NCBI RefSeq assembly: GCF_000269985.1
Contig: NC_016109.1
Location: forward strand, 2,728,001-2,792,000
Source of the DNA: Kitasatospora setae KM-6054
GTDB taxonomy: Bacteria; Actinomycetota; Actinomycetes; Streptomycetales; Streptomycetaceae
Direction of reading: 5' to 3'
Length of the DNA: 64,000 nt
Shown here: one piece after another, positions 15,053 to 23,558 of the stretch
How the letters are laid out: every line of letters begins with the position of its first letter
How positions within the stretch are numbered: position 1 is the stretch's first letter
Made by a program: the position numbers and the translations under genes
The notes under the pieces: model-generated
The model's input: only the letters and a program-made list of their open reading frames with translations
Told to the model about the DNA's origin: nothing
Databases searched by the model: none

Positions 15053-15871
15053 TCAGCCGAGGTGCTTGAGCATCTGGCGGAGGATCTCCTCGCCGGCGTG
15101 CACGCCGGTCTCGGTGAGCGCGGTGACGCCGTCCGCCGTCCAGCCGGTCTCGGCGAGTTCGCCGTGGCCGGGGCGCCAGCCGAGGTCGGCGGTGCGCAGG
15201 AGGTCGGCGTCGAGGAGGGAGTCGCCGGCGGCCAGGACGGTCGCGGCGCCGGTGCGCCGGCGGACCTCTTCGAGCGCGGCGCCCTTGGAGAGCGGGGCGG
15301 GGACGGCGTAGACCTTGCGGCCCTGGAGCGAGACCGTCCAGCCGCGGGCGGCGGACCAGGCGGTGAGGTCGTCGATCCAGCCGGCCGGGAGGTCGGCGCG
15401 TTCGACGACGAGGTAGACGAAGAGCTCGTCGGCGACCCGCCGCTTGTGGGTCCACTCGGGGTCGGCAGTGAGGGCGAGGTGTTCGACGACCTCGGCGAGC
15501 GGGGCGCTGTGCTCGCCGAGGCGGGCGCGGATCTCGCGCTGCCAGTCCTGGTCGGAGACGCCGTCGACCAGCAGGTGGCCGCCGTTGGCGCAGACCGCGT
15601 ACGGGGGGATCCAGTCGGCGGTGGGGCCGGGGAGGTGGATCCGCTCGTACTGGGCGCGGGTGCGGGTGGTGACCGGGACGACCGGGGCGAGGGCCGCGAT
15701 CTCGGCGAGCAGCGCGGCGGCCTGTTCGGTCATGAAGGAGAGCGCCTTGCCGTCGTGCACCTCCACCGCGAGGAGCCGTGGGGCGAGCCGGTCGGGCACG
15801 TCCAGGGCGAGGGCGCGGTTGGAGTAGACGAGGGTGCGGTCGAGGTCGCTGGCGACCAGGAACTGCGGCAC
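15053..15871 (-). CDS. HAD-superfamily phosphatase of the ter-associated operon
   Basis: The 272-residue product has the HAD nucleophile motif SDLDRTL (Asp9 and Asp11) at the N-terminus. A Thr in PVTTRTR serves motif II, a Lys lies in the C2-type cap region (LSKG), and the motif IV AAGDSLLDADLL closes the site. It resembles the sucrose-phosphatase/Cof-type branch. It begins at GTG 15871, 31 bp after the StiP/PELOTA gene. In ter-type clusters a HAD enzyme is found with a phosphoribosyltransferase and a lyase and is proposed to finish a nucleoside-like metabolite. The metabolite is hypothetical. Confidence 0.8.
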   Translation of the reverse strand: MPQFLVASDLDRTLVYSNRALALDVPDRLAPRLLAVEVHDGKALSFMTEQAAALLAEIAALAPVVPVTTRTRAQYERIHLPGPTADWIPPYAVCANGGHLLVDGVSDQDWQREIRARLGEHSAPLAEVVEHLALTADPEWTHKRRVADELFVYLVVERADLPAGWIDDLTAWSAARGWTVSLQGRKVYAVPAPLSKGAALEEVRRRTGAATVLAAGDSLLDADLLRTADLGWRPGHGELAETGWTADGVTALTETGVHAGEEILRQMLKHLG

Positions 15872-15902
15872 GGGCGGGGTCTCCTTCGTTCGGGGGCGGG
15901 GG

Positions 15903-17066
15903 TCAGGTGTGGACGGCGGTGCCGTCCGGGCCGGTGGCGCCGCGGGTGTAGCGCGGGTGGATCAGGCCGACGCAGGTGTACGGCAGGTCGTCGGTCTCCT
16001 CGACCGGGACGCCGCGCTGCTCGGCCAGCAGCCGGACGTGGTCGAGGTCGGCGCCGGCGCCGCGGCGGGCCAGGATCCGCCAGGGGACGCGGCGCAGCAG
16101 GACCCGGGTGGTCTCGCCGACGCCGGGCTTGACCAGGTTGACGCTGTCGATGCCGTACTCGGCGCTGATCCGCTCGACGGCGGCCCAGCCCGCCCAGGTG
16201 GGGGTGCGGTCGGTGGCGGCGAGCCGGGCGGTCTCGGCGGCGACGGCGTCGGTGACGGAGGGGAACGCGGCGGCGACGGTGTCGACGAACAGGCGGGAGA
16301 CGTCGGCGCCGGCCAGCTCGCGGTAGAACTTGGCGCCGTGGAACTCGTCCGGTCCGGTCAGGTCGGCGCGCAGCACGGTGCGGGAGACCAGGCCGGAGAC
16401 GGTGGAGTTGAGGCAGGCGGAGGGGATCAGGAAGTCGTCCCGGGTGCCGTAGGTGCGGACGCAGCCGCCGGGGTCGGCGAGGACGGCGAGTTCGGGGTCG
16501 AAGCCGGTGCCGGCCAGGGCCTGGTCGAGTTCGCGGGTGATCGCGCCCTTGCCCGTCCAGCCGTCGACGAAGACGACGTCGGCGGGGCGGTGGTGGGCGG
16601 CGAGGTGGCGCAGGGCGACCGGGTCGATGCCGCAGCCGCGGACGATGGAGACGGTGTAGTGCGGCACGTCGAGGCCGTGGGCGTGGGCGAGCCAGCGGCG
16701 GATCAGGATGCCGACGGGGGTGCCGGCCCGGGCCAGCGAGGCGAGCACCAGGCGCGGGCCGCGTTCGCGCAGCAGGGTCTCGGCGACGGTGCCGACGGCG
16801 GTGGCCAGCCGGGTGGTGGAGGCGTCGAGGGCGGTGTGGAAGAGCCGCTGGTAGTCGGCGCTGGGCTGGTACTCGACCGGCAGCGACTCGGCGTAGTGGG
16901 CGCCGCCGGACTGCACGGCCTCCTCGCGCTCCTCGGTGGGTGCTTCGAGGTGGACGTCGGAGAGGTCCTTGAGCAGCCAGGTGACGTCGGCGGCCGGGTA
17001 GCTGGAGAAGGCCGGCCCGTGCAGCGGGCGGGCGGCGGGCGGGGAGGGGACGGTGTGTGCGGTCAT
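15903..17066 (-). CDS. StiP-family protein (PRTase-like domain plus PELOTA RNA-binding domain)
   Basis: The 387-residue product matches the tellurium-cluster StiP family, once called a cysteine protease and later recognised as a phosphoribosyltransferase fold with a C-terminal PELOTA-type domain. Visible motifs are SSYPAADVTWLLKDL (about 21-35), HYAESLP, the LASLARAGTPVGIL active-site loop, VFVDGWTGKGAI (the PRPP-binding-like loop) and a C-terminal region ending near YTCVGLIHPRYTRG. I chose ATG 17066 with GAAGG upstream; ATG 17096 overlaps the preceding stop (ATGA) and would add ten residues. It is in operon with the PRTase and HAD genes. Confidence 0.78.
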   Translation of the reverse strand: MTAHTVPSPPAARPLHGPAFSSYPAADVTWLLKDLSDVHLEAPTEEREEAVQSGGAHYAESLPVEYQPSADYQRLFHTALDASTTRLATAVGTVAETLLRERGPRLVLASLARAGTPVGILIRRWLAHAHGLDVPHYTVSIVRGCGIDPVALRHLAAHHRPADVVFVDGWTGKGAITRELDQALAGTGFDPELAVLADPGGCVRTYGTRDDFLIPSACLNSTVSGLVSRTVLRADLTGPDEFHGAKFYRELAGADVSRLFVDTVAAAFPSVTDAVAAETARLAATDRTPTWAGWAAVERISAEYGIDSVNLVKPGVGETTRVLLRRVPWRILARRGAGADLDHVRLLAEQRGVPVEETDDLPYTCVGLIHPRYTRGATGPDGTAVHT

Positions 17067-17092
17067 GCTGGGTGCCTTCGACGGGTACGGGG

Positions 17093-18421
17093 TCATGCTC
17101 GGGCAGCGGGGCGTCGGGCGGGTGGCGCGGGGCGGTACGACGGGAGAACGGCGAGCACCACCCGGTCGGTGCTGGCGCGCAGGGCGGGCAGCAGGGCGGC
17201 GGGGCCGTGGTGCAGGGCGGGGGTGTCGGCGGGGTCGTCGACGACCAGGACGACGGTGTCGAAGCGGCGGGCGGGGTCGGTGCCGGCGGCGACGTTGTAG
17301 GCGTAGCGCTCGGTGCTGCGGTCGGCGGGGTCGTCGTGGGCGGCGAAGGCGAGGCGGGTGCGGATCGCGTAGCCGGGGTCGTCGAGGGCGAGGACCGGGG
17401 AGCGGGTGGTGGTGGAGAACCGCACCTCGGTGTCGGGGCGGGCCCGCTGGAGGGCTTCGGCGAGCCGCAGCGGGGCGTACATCAGCTCTTCGCAGCCGAG
17501 CACCAGGACCCGGCGGGCCCGGGGGCCGGCGTCGGCGGCGAGGGCGGCGCCGAGGGCGGGCAGGGCGGCGTCGAGGCGGCGGCGGTGGGCGGGGGTGAAG
17601 CCGTGCCGGCCGCCGTCGGGGAGGCCGGCCGGCCAGGGCAGCTCGGCCCGGAGCAGTTCGCCGGGCGGCCCGGCGGGGGGCCGGGGCGCGGGGGCGGCGG
17701 CGATCAGTTCGCGGGCCCGGTCGAGGACGCCGTCGGGCAGTTCGACGCCGCCGGCGGCGGTGGCGACCAGGTCGAGGCGGGCGCCGAGCCCGGCGGCGGC
17801 GGCGCGCAGGCGCTCGCGGTCGGCGGGGGTGCGCAGGTCGACCAGGGCGACGGCGACGTACCGCTCGCGCGGGTGGGCGGCGTGCAGGGCGCGGATGGTG
17901 TTGATGACGGTGGTGCCGGTGGAGAACTCGTCGTCGACCAGGACGAGCGGGCCGTCGCCGGCCAGCAGCCGCGGGTCCTCGGGGAGCAGCAGGTGGCTGG
18001 TGGCGTGCGAGTGCTCCTCCTCGAAGCCGCCGAGCGGGGCGACGCCGGGGACGGGCCGCCGGGTGGAGTGCAGGTAGGGGGCGTCGAGGCCGTCGGCGAC
18101 GCTGTGGCCGAGGGCGGTGGCGGTCTCGGCGTAGCCGAGCACGACGGCGCGCGCGGCGTCGGCCGGGCCGAGCAGTTCGGCGACCCGGCGGCCGAGGTCG
18201 ACCCCGGCGCCGTGCACCACCTCGGGCCGCTGCGGGACGTGCTTGCCCAGCACCCGGGAGACCAGCAGGTGGGCGCGCTTGGGGTTGACCCGCAGGGCGA
18301 GGCCGATCAGCCCGGGCAGCGCGGGGTCGCCGGTCAGCCGCAGGCCGAGCCGGTCGGTGACCCACTGGCCGGTCCAGGGCTCGGCCCCGACCGGCCCGGG
18401 GGCGGTGGTGTCGGCAGTCAT
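17093..18421 (-). CDS. Phosphoribosyltransferase of the ter-associated operon
   Basis: The 442-residue product carries the type I PRTase PRPP-binding motif LVLVDDEFSTGTTVINTI in its first half. A flanking flexible-loop region (HSTRRPVPGV) and a glutamate-rich GFEEEHSHAT, as in orotate-phosphoribosyltransferase-like proteins, are also present. The second half (about 270-420) contains VLVLGCEELMYAPL and VLVVDDPADTP, typical of the fused TRSP domain of ter-linked PRTases. The gene leads the three-gene operon PRTase-StiP-HAD, with four-base and 31-bp junctions. It probably attaches ribose-5-phosphate to a base-like acceptor; the acceptor is unknown. Confidence 0.8.
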   Translation of the reverse strand: MTADTTAPGPVGAEPWTGQWVTDRLGLRLTGDPALPGLIGLALRVNPKRAHLLVSRVLGKHVPQRPEVVHGAGVDLGRRVAELLGPADAARAVVLGYAETATALGHSVADGLDAPYLHSTRRPVPGVAPLGGFEEEHSHATSHLLLPEDPRLLAGDGPLVLVDDEFSTGTTVINTIRALHAAHPRERYVAVALVDLRTPADRERLRAAAAGLGARLDLVATAAGGVELPDGVLDRARELIAAAPAPRPPAGPPGELLRAELPWPAGLPDGGRHGFTPAHRRRLDAALPALGAALAADAGPRARRVLVLGCEELMYAPLRLAEALQRARPDTEVRFSTTTRSPVLALDDPGYAIRTRLAFAAHDDPADRSTERYAYNVAAGTDPARRFDTVVLVVDDPADTPALHHGPAALLPALRASTDRVVLAVLPSYRPAPPARRPAARA

Positions 18422-18620
18422 CGGGGGCTCCTCTCGACGGGCAAGGCTGCGGGCGGGGCGGACGGTGTCGCGGACGGGGCGGGGCGGGCGAGGCGGGTGG
18501 TGCGGGCGTGGCAGGTGGTGCTGGTGGGACGGACGCGGGCGCAGGTCCGCCCGGTTCGCTGTCGAGCGTACGGGGCCCGCGGGGGCCCGCGGATCGGCCG
18601 ACCGGCCATGACGGCGGCGC

Positions 18621-18684
18621 CGACCGGTCGACCCTCCCGTCAGCCGACCGGTCGACCCTCCCGTCAGCCGATCGGTTGACCCGG
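18621..18684. repeat. 24-bp tandem repeat, 2.7 copies, upstream of the PRTase operon
   Basis: Two identical units begin at 18621 and 18645 (cgaccggtcgaccctcccgt plus four bases). A degenerate third begins at 18669. Each contains the palindrome gaccggtc. The array lies in the 291-bp gap between the HpcH/HpaI-like gene and the PRTase gene, 200 bp upstream of the PRTase start. It could be a multi-site operator or simply a slippage tract. I see nothing else in this gap. Confidence 0.75.
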
Positions 18685-18712
18685 TGTCAGGAGCGGCTCC
18701 CCGGAGGGGACT

Positions 18713-19885
18713 TCAGCCGATGCAGGCGGAGAGCAGCTCCGCGAAGGTGACCTCGGGCCGGGCGACGCCGAACACCTCGGCCCGCAGCAGCACCCGCTCG
18801 GCCCAGGCCCGGTGCGGCTTGGCCTCGTTCATCTTGTTGGTGTACGCGGAGCGGCTGACCCCGCCGCCGCCGCGGTGCTGCTGCAGGATGTCCCGGGCGT
18901 CGCACAGCTCCTCGTGGGTGACCACGGAGAGCGCGTGCACGGCGGCGACGTGGCTGGGGTGGATGCAGGTCTTGCCGAGCAGCCCGTTGGCCCGGTCGAG
19001 TTCGATCTCCCGGATCAGGCCGTCCAGGTCGTGCTCGATCAGCTGCTGGCGGACCCGGTCGGCGGGCGGGGTGACCTCGGCGAACGGGGTGCGGCGCAGC
19101 TGCGGCTTGAACATCCGCTCCTGCAGCGGGAAGTACTCCCAGACCGGCCCGGTGACGGTGTGCCCGGTGCCGTCGGCCCGGCCGAGCACGTTGACCACGT
19201 CGCCGATCACGCCGGCCACCAGGGCGACGTCGTAGGCGGTCAGGTCGGGCGAGCGGCGCAGGCCGTACGCGGAGCACAGGTCGGTGACGCCGAGCCGGAC
19301 GGCCAGCACCCGGGAGCGGTGCTTGTCGAGCAGCCGGGCGATGCCGTGCAGTTGCTCGCGGCGGCTCTCCAGGTGGGCGAGTTCGGGCGATTCGAGCACC
19401 GGCATGACGAACAGCCGCTGCCCGGTGCGCTCCTCGGCGGCGGTCAGCGCCTCCAGGAAGGGCAGGCCGCTGTCCTCGGTGAACTTGGGCACCACGAAGC
19501 CGCTGAGCAGCCGCAGCGCCGGGCCGAGCCGGGCGGCCAGGTCGGTGATCTGCTCGGCGGCCCGGACCCGGACGAACAGCAGCGGCAGGTCGGCGTCGGC
19601 GTCCTGGCCGGCGAGTTCGGTGAGCTGGGCGACCAGGTTCCGCTCGGCGCCGTCGACCTCGTGGTCGGCGATCGCGTCCTCCAGGCAGAGCACCATGGAG
19701 ACCACGCCGCGGGCGGCCTGCTTGCGGACGTCGCGGGCCAGGGTGGTCCGGGTGGCGGGGCTGTAGAGCGTGGCGCCGAGGGCGGTGGCGAGGACGGCGG
19801 CCTCGCTGTCGCGGTCGAAGGGGGCGGGCTGCTCGTGAAAGAGCCGGCTGCGGACGTCGTCCGCGAGATGCCCGAAGTGGCGCAA
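18713..19885 (-). CDS. HpcH/HpaI aldolase / citrate-lyase-like enzyme of the ter cluster
   Basis: The 390-residue product has the TIM-barrel features of the HpcH/HpaI/CitE superfamily. SMVLCLEDAIADHEVDGAE supplies the acidic metal ligands, and FVVPKFTEDSGL and VMPVLESPE supply further strand-end residues. The motif GLLGKTCIHPSHV is the family's conserved C-terminal signature. Ter-associated members (CitE-like) are thought to make or break a C-C bond during synthesis of the cluster's metabolite. It is transcribed leftward, divergently from the TerD gene at 20244. Confidence 0.85.
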   Translation of the reverse strand: MRHFGHLADDVRSRLFHEQPAPFDRDSEAAVLATALGATLYSPATRTTLARDVRKQAARGVVSMVLCLEDAIADHEVDGAERNLVAQLTELAGQDADADLPLLFVRVRAAEQITDLAARLGPALRLLSGFVVPKFTEDSGLPFLEALTAAEERTGQRLFVMPVLESPELAHLESRREQLHGIARLLDKHRSRVLAVRLGVTDLCSAYGLRRSPDLTAYDVALVAGVIGDVVNVLGRADGTGHTVTGPVWEYFPLQERMFKPQLRRTPFAEVTPPADRVRQQLIEHDLDGLIREIELDRANGLLGKTCIHPSHVAAVHALSVVTHEELCDARDILQQHRGGGGVSRSAYTNKMNEAKPHRAWAERVLLRAEVFGVARPEVTFAELLSACIG

Positions 19886-20243
19886 GGTGCTCTCCCGCTG
19901 TGGTCTGGTGGGCCCCGCCGGCGGCGGGAACGGCTGACGCCTTCGTCCTTACCTTGGGACGGTCGGCGCGGCCGGAAAGTTCGCCCGGAGCGCCGGCGCC
20001 GTCCCGGGCAGGGAGCACCGGGGCCGTTGGCCGCTTATCGTACGGCCGGATGACCTCGGCGAAAGAGTTCGAAACATCGAATTCTCGCAACATTGTCGGC
20101 CCCGTCATCGGCCCGGCCACCTGCCCCTCTCCCGGCCGGTCCGCCCCCGGACCGCCCCGGACCGCTCCCGCTCCGCCCTCCGGCACGCCGATGCCGCGCC
20201 CCGCGTTGTCCCGGGGCCCCGGCAGGCGGCAGGATGGTGCGCC
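19886..20243. other. Divergent ter promoter region
   Basis: This 358-bp gap between divergent genes must hold both promoters. The only clear element is the near-perfect palindrome at 20064-20085, in a locally AT-richer patch. No consensus -35/-10 pair is certain. Confidence 0.5.
20064..20085. promoter_or_regulatory. Palindrome, candidate operator between divergent ter genes
   Basis: Arms agagttcga and tcgaattct around aaca pair at eight of nine positions, the mismatch being G-T. The element lies midway in a divergent promoter region and is much less GC-rich than its surroundings. No regulator gene is adjacent, so the binding protein is unknown. Confidence 0.45.
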
Positions 20244-21320
20244 ATGACGCACGTGATGGCGAAGGGCGCCAACATCCCGCTGACGGCCGCCGCCGTCCGT
20301 GCCGTGCTGCGCTGGACGGACTCCCCGGGCATCCCGGACGTGGACGCCTCGGCCCTGCTGCTGACCGTGCACGGCAAGGTCCGCGACGACTCCGACTTCG
20401 TGTTCTACAACCAGCCCCGGCACCCGTCCGGCCTGGTCCGGCACCTGCCGAAGCAGGTCGCGGACGGAGCGGTCCGGGACGGGCTGGAGATCGACCTGTC
20501 CCAACTGCCGCCCGAGATCGACCGGGTGGTGCTGGCCGGCTCCGCGGAGGGCGGCGCCTTCCCGGCGGTGCCGGACCTGCGGGTGCTGCTGTTCGACGCG
20601 GCCGCGCCCGAAGGGGCGCCCGCGCTGGCCGAGTTCGCGGTCGACGAGGACGAGCCGGTGACCGCCCTGGTGGCCGCCGAGCTGTACCGCCGGGCCGGCG
20701 GCTGGAAGTTCCGCGCGGTCGGCCAGGGCTACACGGACGGACTGGTCGCGCTGGCCACCGACTTCGGCATCACGGTCGAGGACGAGGCCGCGGACGGCCC
20801 CGCCGACGGCTCCGCGGTCGACCTGACCGACCGCGGCGGCGACCCGCGCCTCGCCCGCCCGAGCGCCCCCGAGCCGCCGCCGTCGCGGCCCGAGCCGCTC
20901 CCGGCCGACGAGGACGACTGGACGCTCGCCCCGGCCGCGCCCACCCCGGCCCGGCCCGTCCCGGCGGCCCCGACCACCCCACCGCCACCCCCGCCCGCGC
21001 TGCCGCCGACCGTCCACCACGCCCAGCAGCCGCCGCAGCCGCAGCAGGGCGGTTACGGCTACCCGCCCCCGCAGCAGGGCTACGGCTACCCGCCGCAACA
21101 GCCCCCGCAGCAGCAGCCCGGCGGCTACGGCTACCCGCAGCCCGCCGCCGCCCAGGGCTACGGCTACCCGCCCCCGCAGCAGGGGTACGGCTACCCGCCG
21201 CAACCCCCGCAAGCCCAGCAGCCGCTCCAGCCCCCGCAGCCGCAACAGCAACAGCAACAGCCGCAGGCGGGAACGCCGTTCGCGCTGCCGCCGCAGGGCC
21301 CGCAGTTCCAGCCCCGCTGA
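20244..21320 (+). CDS. TerD-domain protein with a long Pro/Gln/Tyr low-complexity tail
   Basis: Residues 1-185 form a TerD domain. It has MAKGANIPL at the start, the calcium-binding DVDASALL strand, [13 protein letters not shown], and the closing [14 protein letters not shown]...DFGI. The usual DNLTG motif is weakened to the HLPKQVADG region. From about 186 on, the protein is disordered. An acidic/Pro linker leads to seven YGYP-type repeats with Gln runs (from about residue 265), ending in QFQPR. TerD proteins are cytosolic calcium-binding stress proteins. The tail resembles condensate-forming or prion-like linkers, a role inferred only from composition. Confidence 0.88.
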   Translation: MTHVMAKGANIPLTAAAVRAVLRWTDSPGIPDVDASALLLTVHGKVRDDSDFVFYNQPRHPSGLVRHLPKQVADGAVRDGLEIDLSQLPPEIDRVVLAGSAEGGAFPAVPDLRVLLFDAAAPEGAPALAEFAVDEDEPVTALVAAELYRRAGGWKFRAVGQGYTDGLVALATDFGITVEDEAADGPADGSAVDLTDRGGDPRLARPSAPEPPPSRPEPLPADEDDWTLAPAAPTPARPVPAAPTTPPPPPPALPPTVHHAQQPPQPQQGGYGYPPPQQGYGYPPQQPPQQQPGGYGYPQPAAAQGYGYPPPQQGYGYPPQPPQAQQPLQPPQPQQQQQQPQAGTPFALPPQGPQFQPR

Positions 21321-21363
21321 ACCGCCGGAGCCGCAAGCCCCCGGCCCCTCCCGCCCGCCGAGG

Positions 21364-22107
21364 TCAGTTCCCGGGCGCGGAGGGGCTCTTGTAGCCGCGC
21401 TCCCACTGCATGCCGAAGCCGTACAGCCGGTCCAGGTCGGACTGGAACCCGTGCACGTACCGCACTTCGCGGCGGATGGTGAGCTTGCCCTCGCCGTCGT
21501 TCTCGATCAGCACCACCGCGCACGAACGGGCCGCCGGGGCGCGCTCGTCGAGCTTGATCTCGATCCGCGGGCCGCTCTGCGGGACGATGGTGAGCACCGC
21601 CTGGGTGCGGTCGAAGGCGGGGGTGTCGTCGTAGATGTAGACGAACACCAGCAGCCGCTTGAACTGGTCCTTCTTCTCCAGGTTGATGTGCATGGTCTCG
21701 CCGGAGGGGGCGCCGGAGACGTCGTCGCCGGAGAGTTTGATGTACGGCGGCTTGTTGAGGTCGCCGAAGAGCCGGCCCAGCGGCTGGACCACGCCCCGGG
21801 TGCCGTCGGCGAGTTCGTACATGCAGGCCAGGTCGAGGTCGACGCCGACGGGTGCGGCGCCGCCGGCCGCGGTGTCCAGCGGGCGGAGGATCCGCGGGTC
21901 GAAGAAGCGGCGCAGCGCGCTGGCGGCGCTGGGGCGTTCGGCGCTGCGGGTGGACCAGTGCAGGTTGATGTAGAGGTAGCCGGTGGTGGCCGCCGACCCC
22001 GTGATCGCGTGGTGCGGTTGGGACTTGGTCAGCGTGACCTTGAACTGCCCTCCGGTGTCGAAGCTGTCGCCGCGGTCCCCTTTCAGGAACTCCCACACCG
22101 AAACCAT
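21364..22107 (-). CDS. TerD-superfamily protein, TerA-like
   Basis: The 247-residue product contains the features of the longer TerA/TerD-like branch. VGVDLDLACMYELADG matches the TerD DLDxS strand, YIKLSGDDVSGAPSGETM is the calcium-loop equivalent, and INLEKKDQFKRLLVFVYIYD and RSCAVVLIENDGEGKL complete the sandwich. The start is ATG 22107, preceded by GGGGGAGG at optimal distance; an in-frame ATG 48 bp upstream has no such site. It faces the TerD gene at 20244 tail to tail. It is probably cytosolic, acting with the other Ter proteins. Confidence 0.8.
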   Translation of the reverse strand: MVSVWEFLKGDRGDSFDTGGQFKVTLTKSQPHHAITGSAATTGYLYINLHWSTRSAERPSAASALRRFFDPRILRPLDTAAGGAAPVGVDLDLACMYELADGTRGVVQPLGRLFGDLNKPPYIKLSGDDVSGAPSGETMHINLEKKDQFKRLLVFVYIYDDTPAFDRTQAVLTIVPQSGPRIEIKLDERAPAARSCAVVLIENDGEGKLTIRREVRYVHGFQSDLDRLYGFGMQWERGYKSPSAPGN

Positions 22108-22323
22108 CGCGTCCTCCCCCAGCACCGGTACCTTCTCGACCTCTCCCTTACCCACCGGGAGGGTCCTGAGTCAACGTCAAGCGTACGGCGCGCCCTGCTG
22201 GCAGAGGGTTCGTCACTCCCGTACGATGCCTGCCCCTCGGACGCGATATCGTCTCTCCGCACAGGTGTACCGTGCGTCACCTCTCTTCCCCCTGCCCTGC
22301 GGAAAGCCGAGGCCCTCCCCGCG

Positions 22324-23478
22324 ATGAACCTCTCCTCCATACAGCTGGTCTGGGCCGTGGTAGGCGGTGCAGCCCTGCTGTTCACCGCCATCCTGGTGGC
22401 CTTCCTGCGCTTCAAGAACAACCGGCCCGACGAGGCGTCGGGCGACTCTTGGGAGCGCAGCGAGGAGCGCCGCCGCCGCAAGGAGGCCATCTACGGCGGC
22501 GCGTCGTACGTGCTGCTGTTCTGCTGCGCCGGTGTGGCCGCCGCGCTGTCGTTCCACGGCCTGGTCGGTTTCGGCCAGCAGAACCTGAACCTGTCCGGCG
22601 GCTGGGAGTACCTCGTCCCGTTCGGCCTGGACGGCGCGGCCATGTTCTGCTCGGTGCTGGCCGTCCGCGAGGCCAGCCACGGCGACGCGGCGCTCGGCTC
22701 GCGCATGCTGGTCTGGCTGTTCGCGGTCGCGTCGGCCTGGTTCAACTGGGTGCACGCCCCGCGCGGCGGCGCGCACGACGGCGCCCCGCAGTTCTTCGCC
22801 GGCATGTCGATCTCGGCGGCCGTGCTGTTCGACCGGGCGCTGAAGCAGACCCGCCGGGCGGCGCTGCGCGAGCAGGGCCTGGTGCCCCGCCCGCTGCCGC
22901 AGATCCGGGTGGTGCGCTGGCTGCGCGCGCCGCGCGAGACCTACGCGGCCTGGTCGCTGATGCTGCTGGAGAACGTCCGCAGCCTGGACGAGGCCGTCGA
23001 GGAGGTCCGCGAGGAGCGCCAGGCGAAGATGGACGCCAAGCTGCGCGCCCGCAGCGCCGACCGCCGCGAGCGGGCCGAGATGAAGGCGATCGCCCGCCAG
23101 GGCGGCATGCTCGCCCGGGCCCGGCACGCCCGCCAGGTGCCCGCGCTGGCCGCGGCCGGCAGCGACGCGTCGTCCGCTACGGAGCCTGCCCTAGCCCCGG
23201 AGGAAACCACCCTGGACCGGGTCGGCGCCTCCGCCCTGGAGCCCGCCGCCCTGAACGCCGGCCGCCGCCCCCGCGCCGCCGTCGAGTCCACCGGCAGCAG
23301 CGCCTCCTCGTCCTCGTCGTCGCACTCCTCGTCCTACTCGTCGAGCGACGACTCCTCGCCGTACGGCTCCTCGTACTCCTCCAGCGTCGACCTGACGATG
23401 GACGAGGACACCCTGTCGATGCCGAAGCTGGACTCGCTGGAGCGCAAGCTCCGGGCGATCGAGCAGCAGCTCGGCTGA
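22324..23478 (+). CDS. DUF2637 membrane protein with Ser-rich C-terminal region
   Basis: The 384-residue product has a first membrane helix (about 8-27), a charged stretch, and three further helices at about 57-80, 100-117 and 128-145 in the pattern of DUF2637 (the Spd-type spread-protein relatives of actinomycete plasmids). Residues about 205-250 are a highly charged helix (EEVREERQAKMDAKLRARSA). Residues 315-355 are a serine run with interspersed Asp and Tyr. The protein ends in a short coiled-coil helix. Chromosomal DUF2637 proteins have no fixed function. ATG 22324 is the only good start. Confidence 0.8.
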   Translation: MNLSSIQLVWAVVGGAALLFTAILVAFLRFKNNRPDEASGDSWERSEERRRRKEAIYGGASYVLLFCCAGVAAALSFHGLVGFGQQNLNLSGGWEYLVPFGLDGAAMFCSVLAVREASHGDAALGSRMLVWLFAVASAWFNWVHAPRGGAHDGAPQFFAGMSISAAVLFDRALKQTRRAALREQGLVPRPLPQIRVVRWLRAPRETYAAWSLMLLENVRSLDEAVEEVREERQAKMDAKLRARSADRRERAEMKAIARQGGMLARARHARQVPALAAAGSDASSATEPALAPEETTLDRVGASALEPAALNAGRRPRAAVESTGSSASSSSSSHSSSYSSSDDSSPYGSSYSSSVDLTMDEDTLSMPKLDSLERKLRAIEQQLG

Positions 23479-23496
23479 CCCGCACCGCACCGCGCG

Positions 23497-23548
23497 CGAC
23501 GAAGGCCGCGCCCGCCGGAGGACTCCCCGGCGGGCGCGGCCTTCGTCG
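23497..23548. terminator. Bidirectional hairpin terminator
   Basis: A 22-bp inverted repeat (cgacgaaggccgcgcccgcc and two more bases) lies between the convergent DUF2637 and DUF475 genes, 10-20 bp from each stop codon. It can serve both. Confidence 0.85.
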
Positions 23549-23558
23549 TGCTGCGGGG

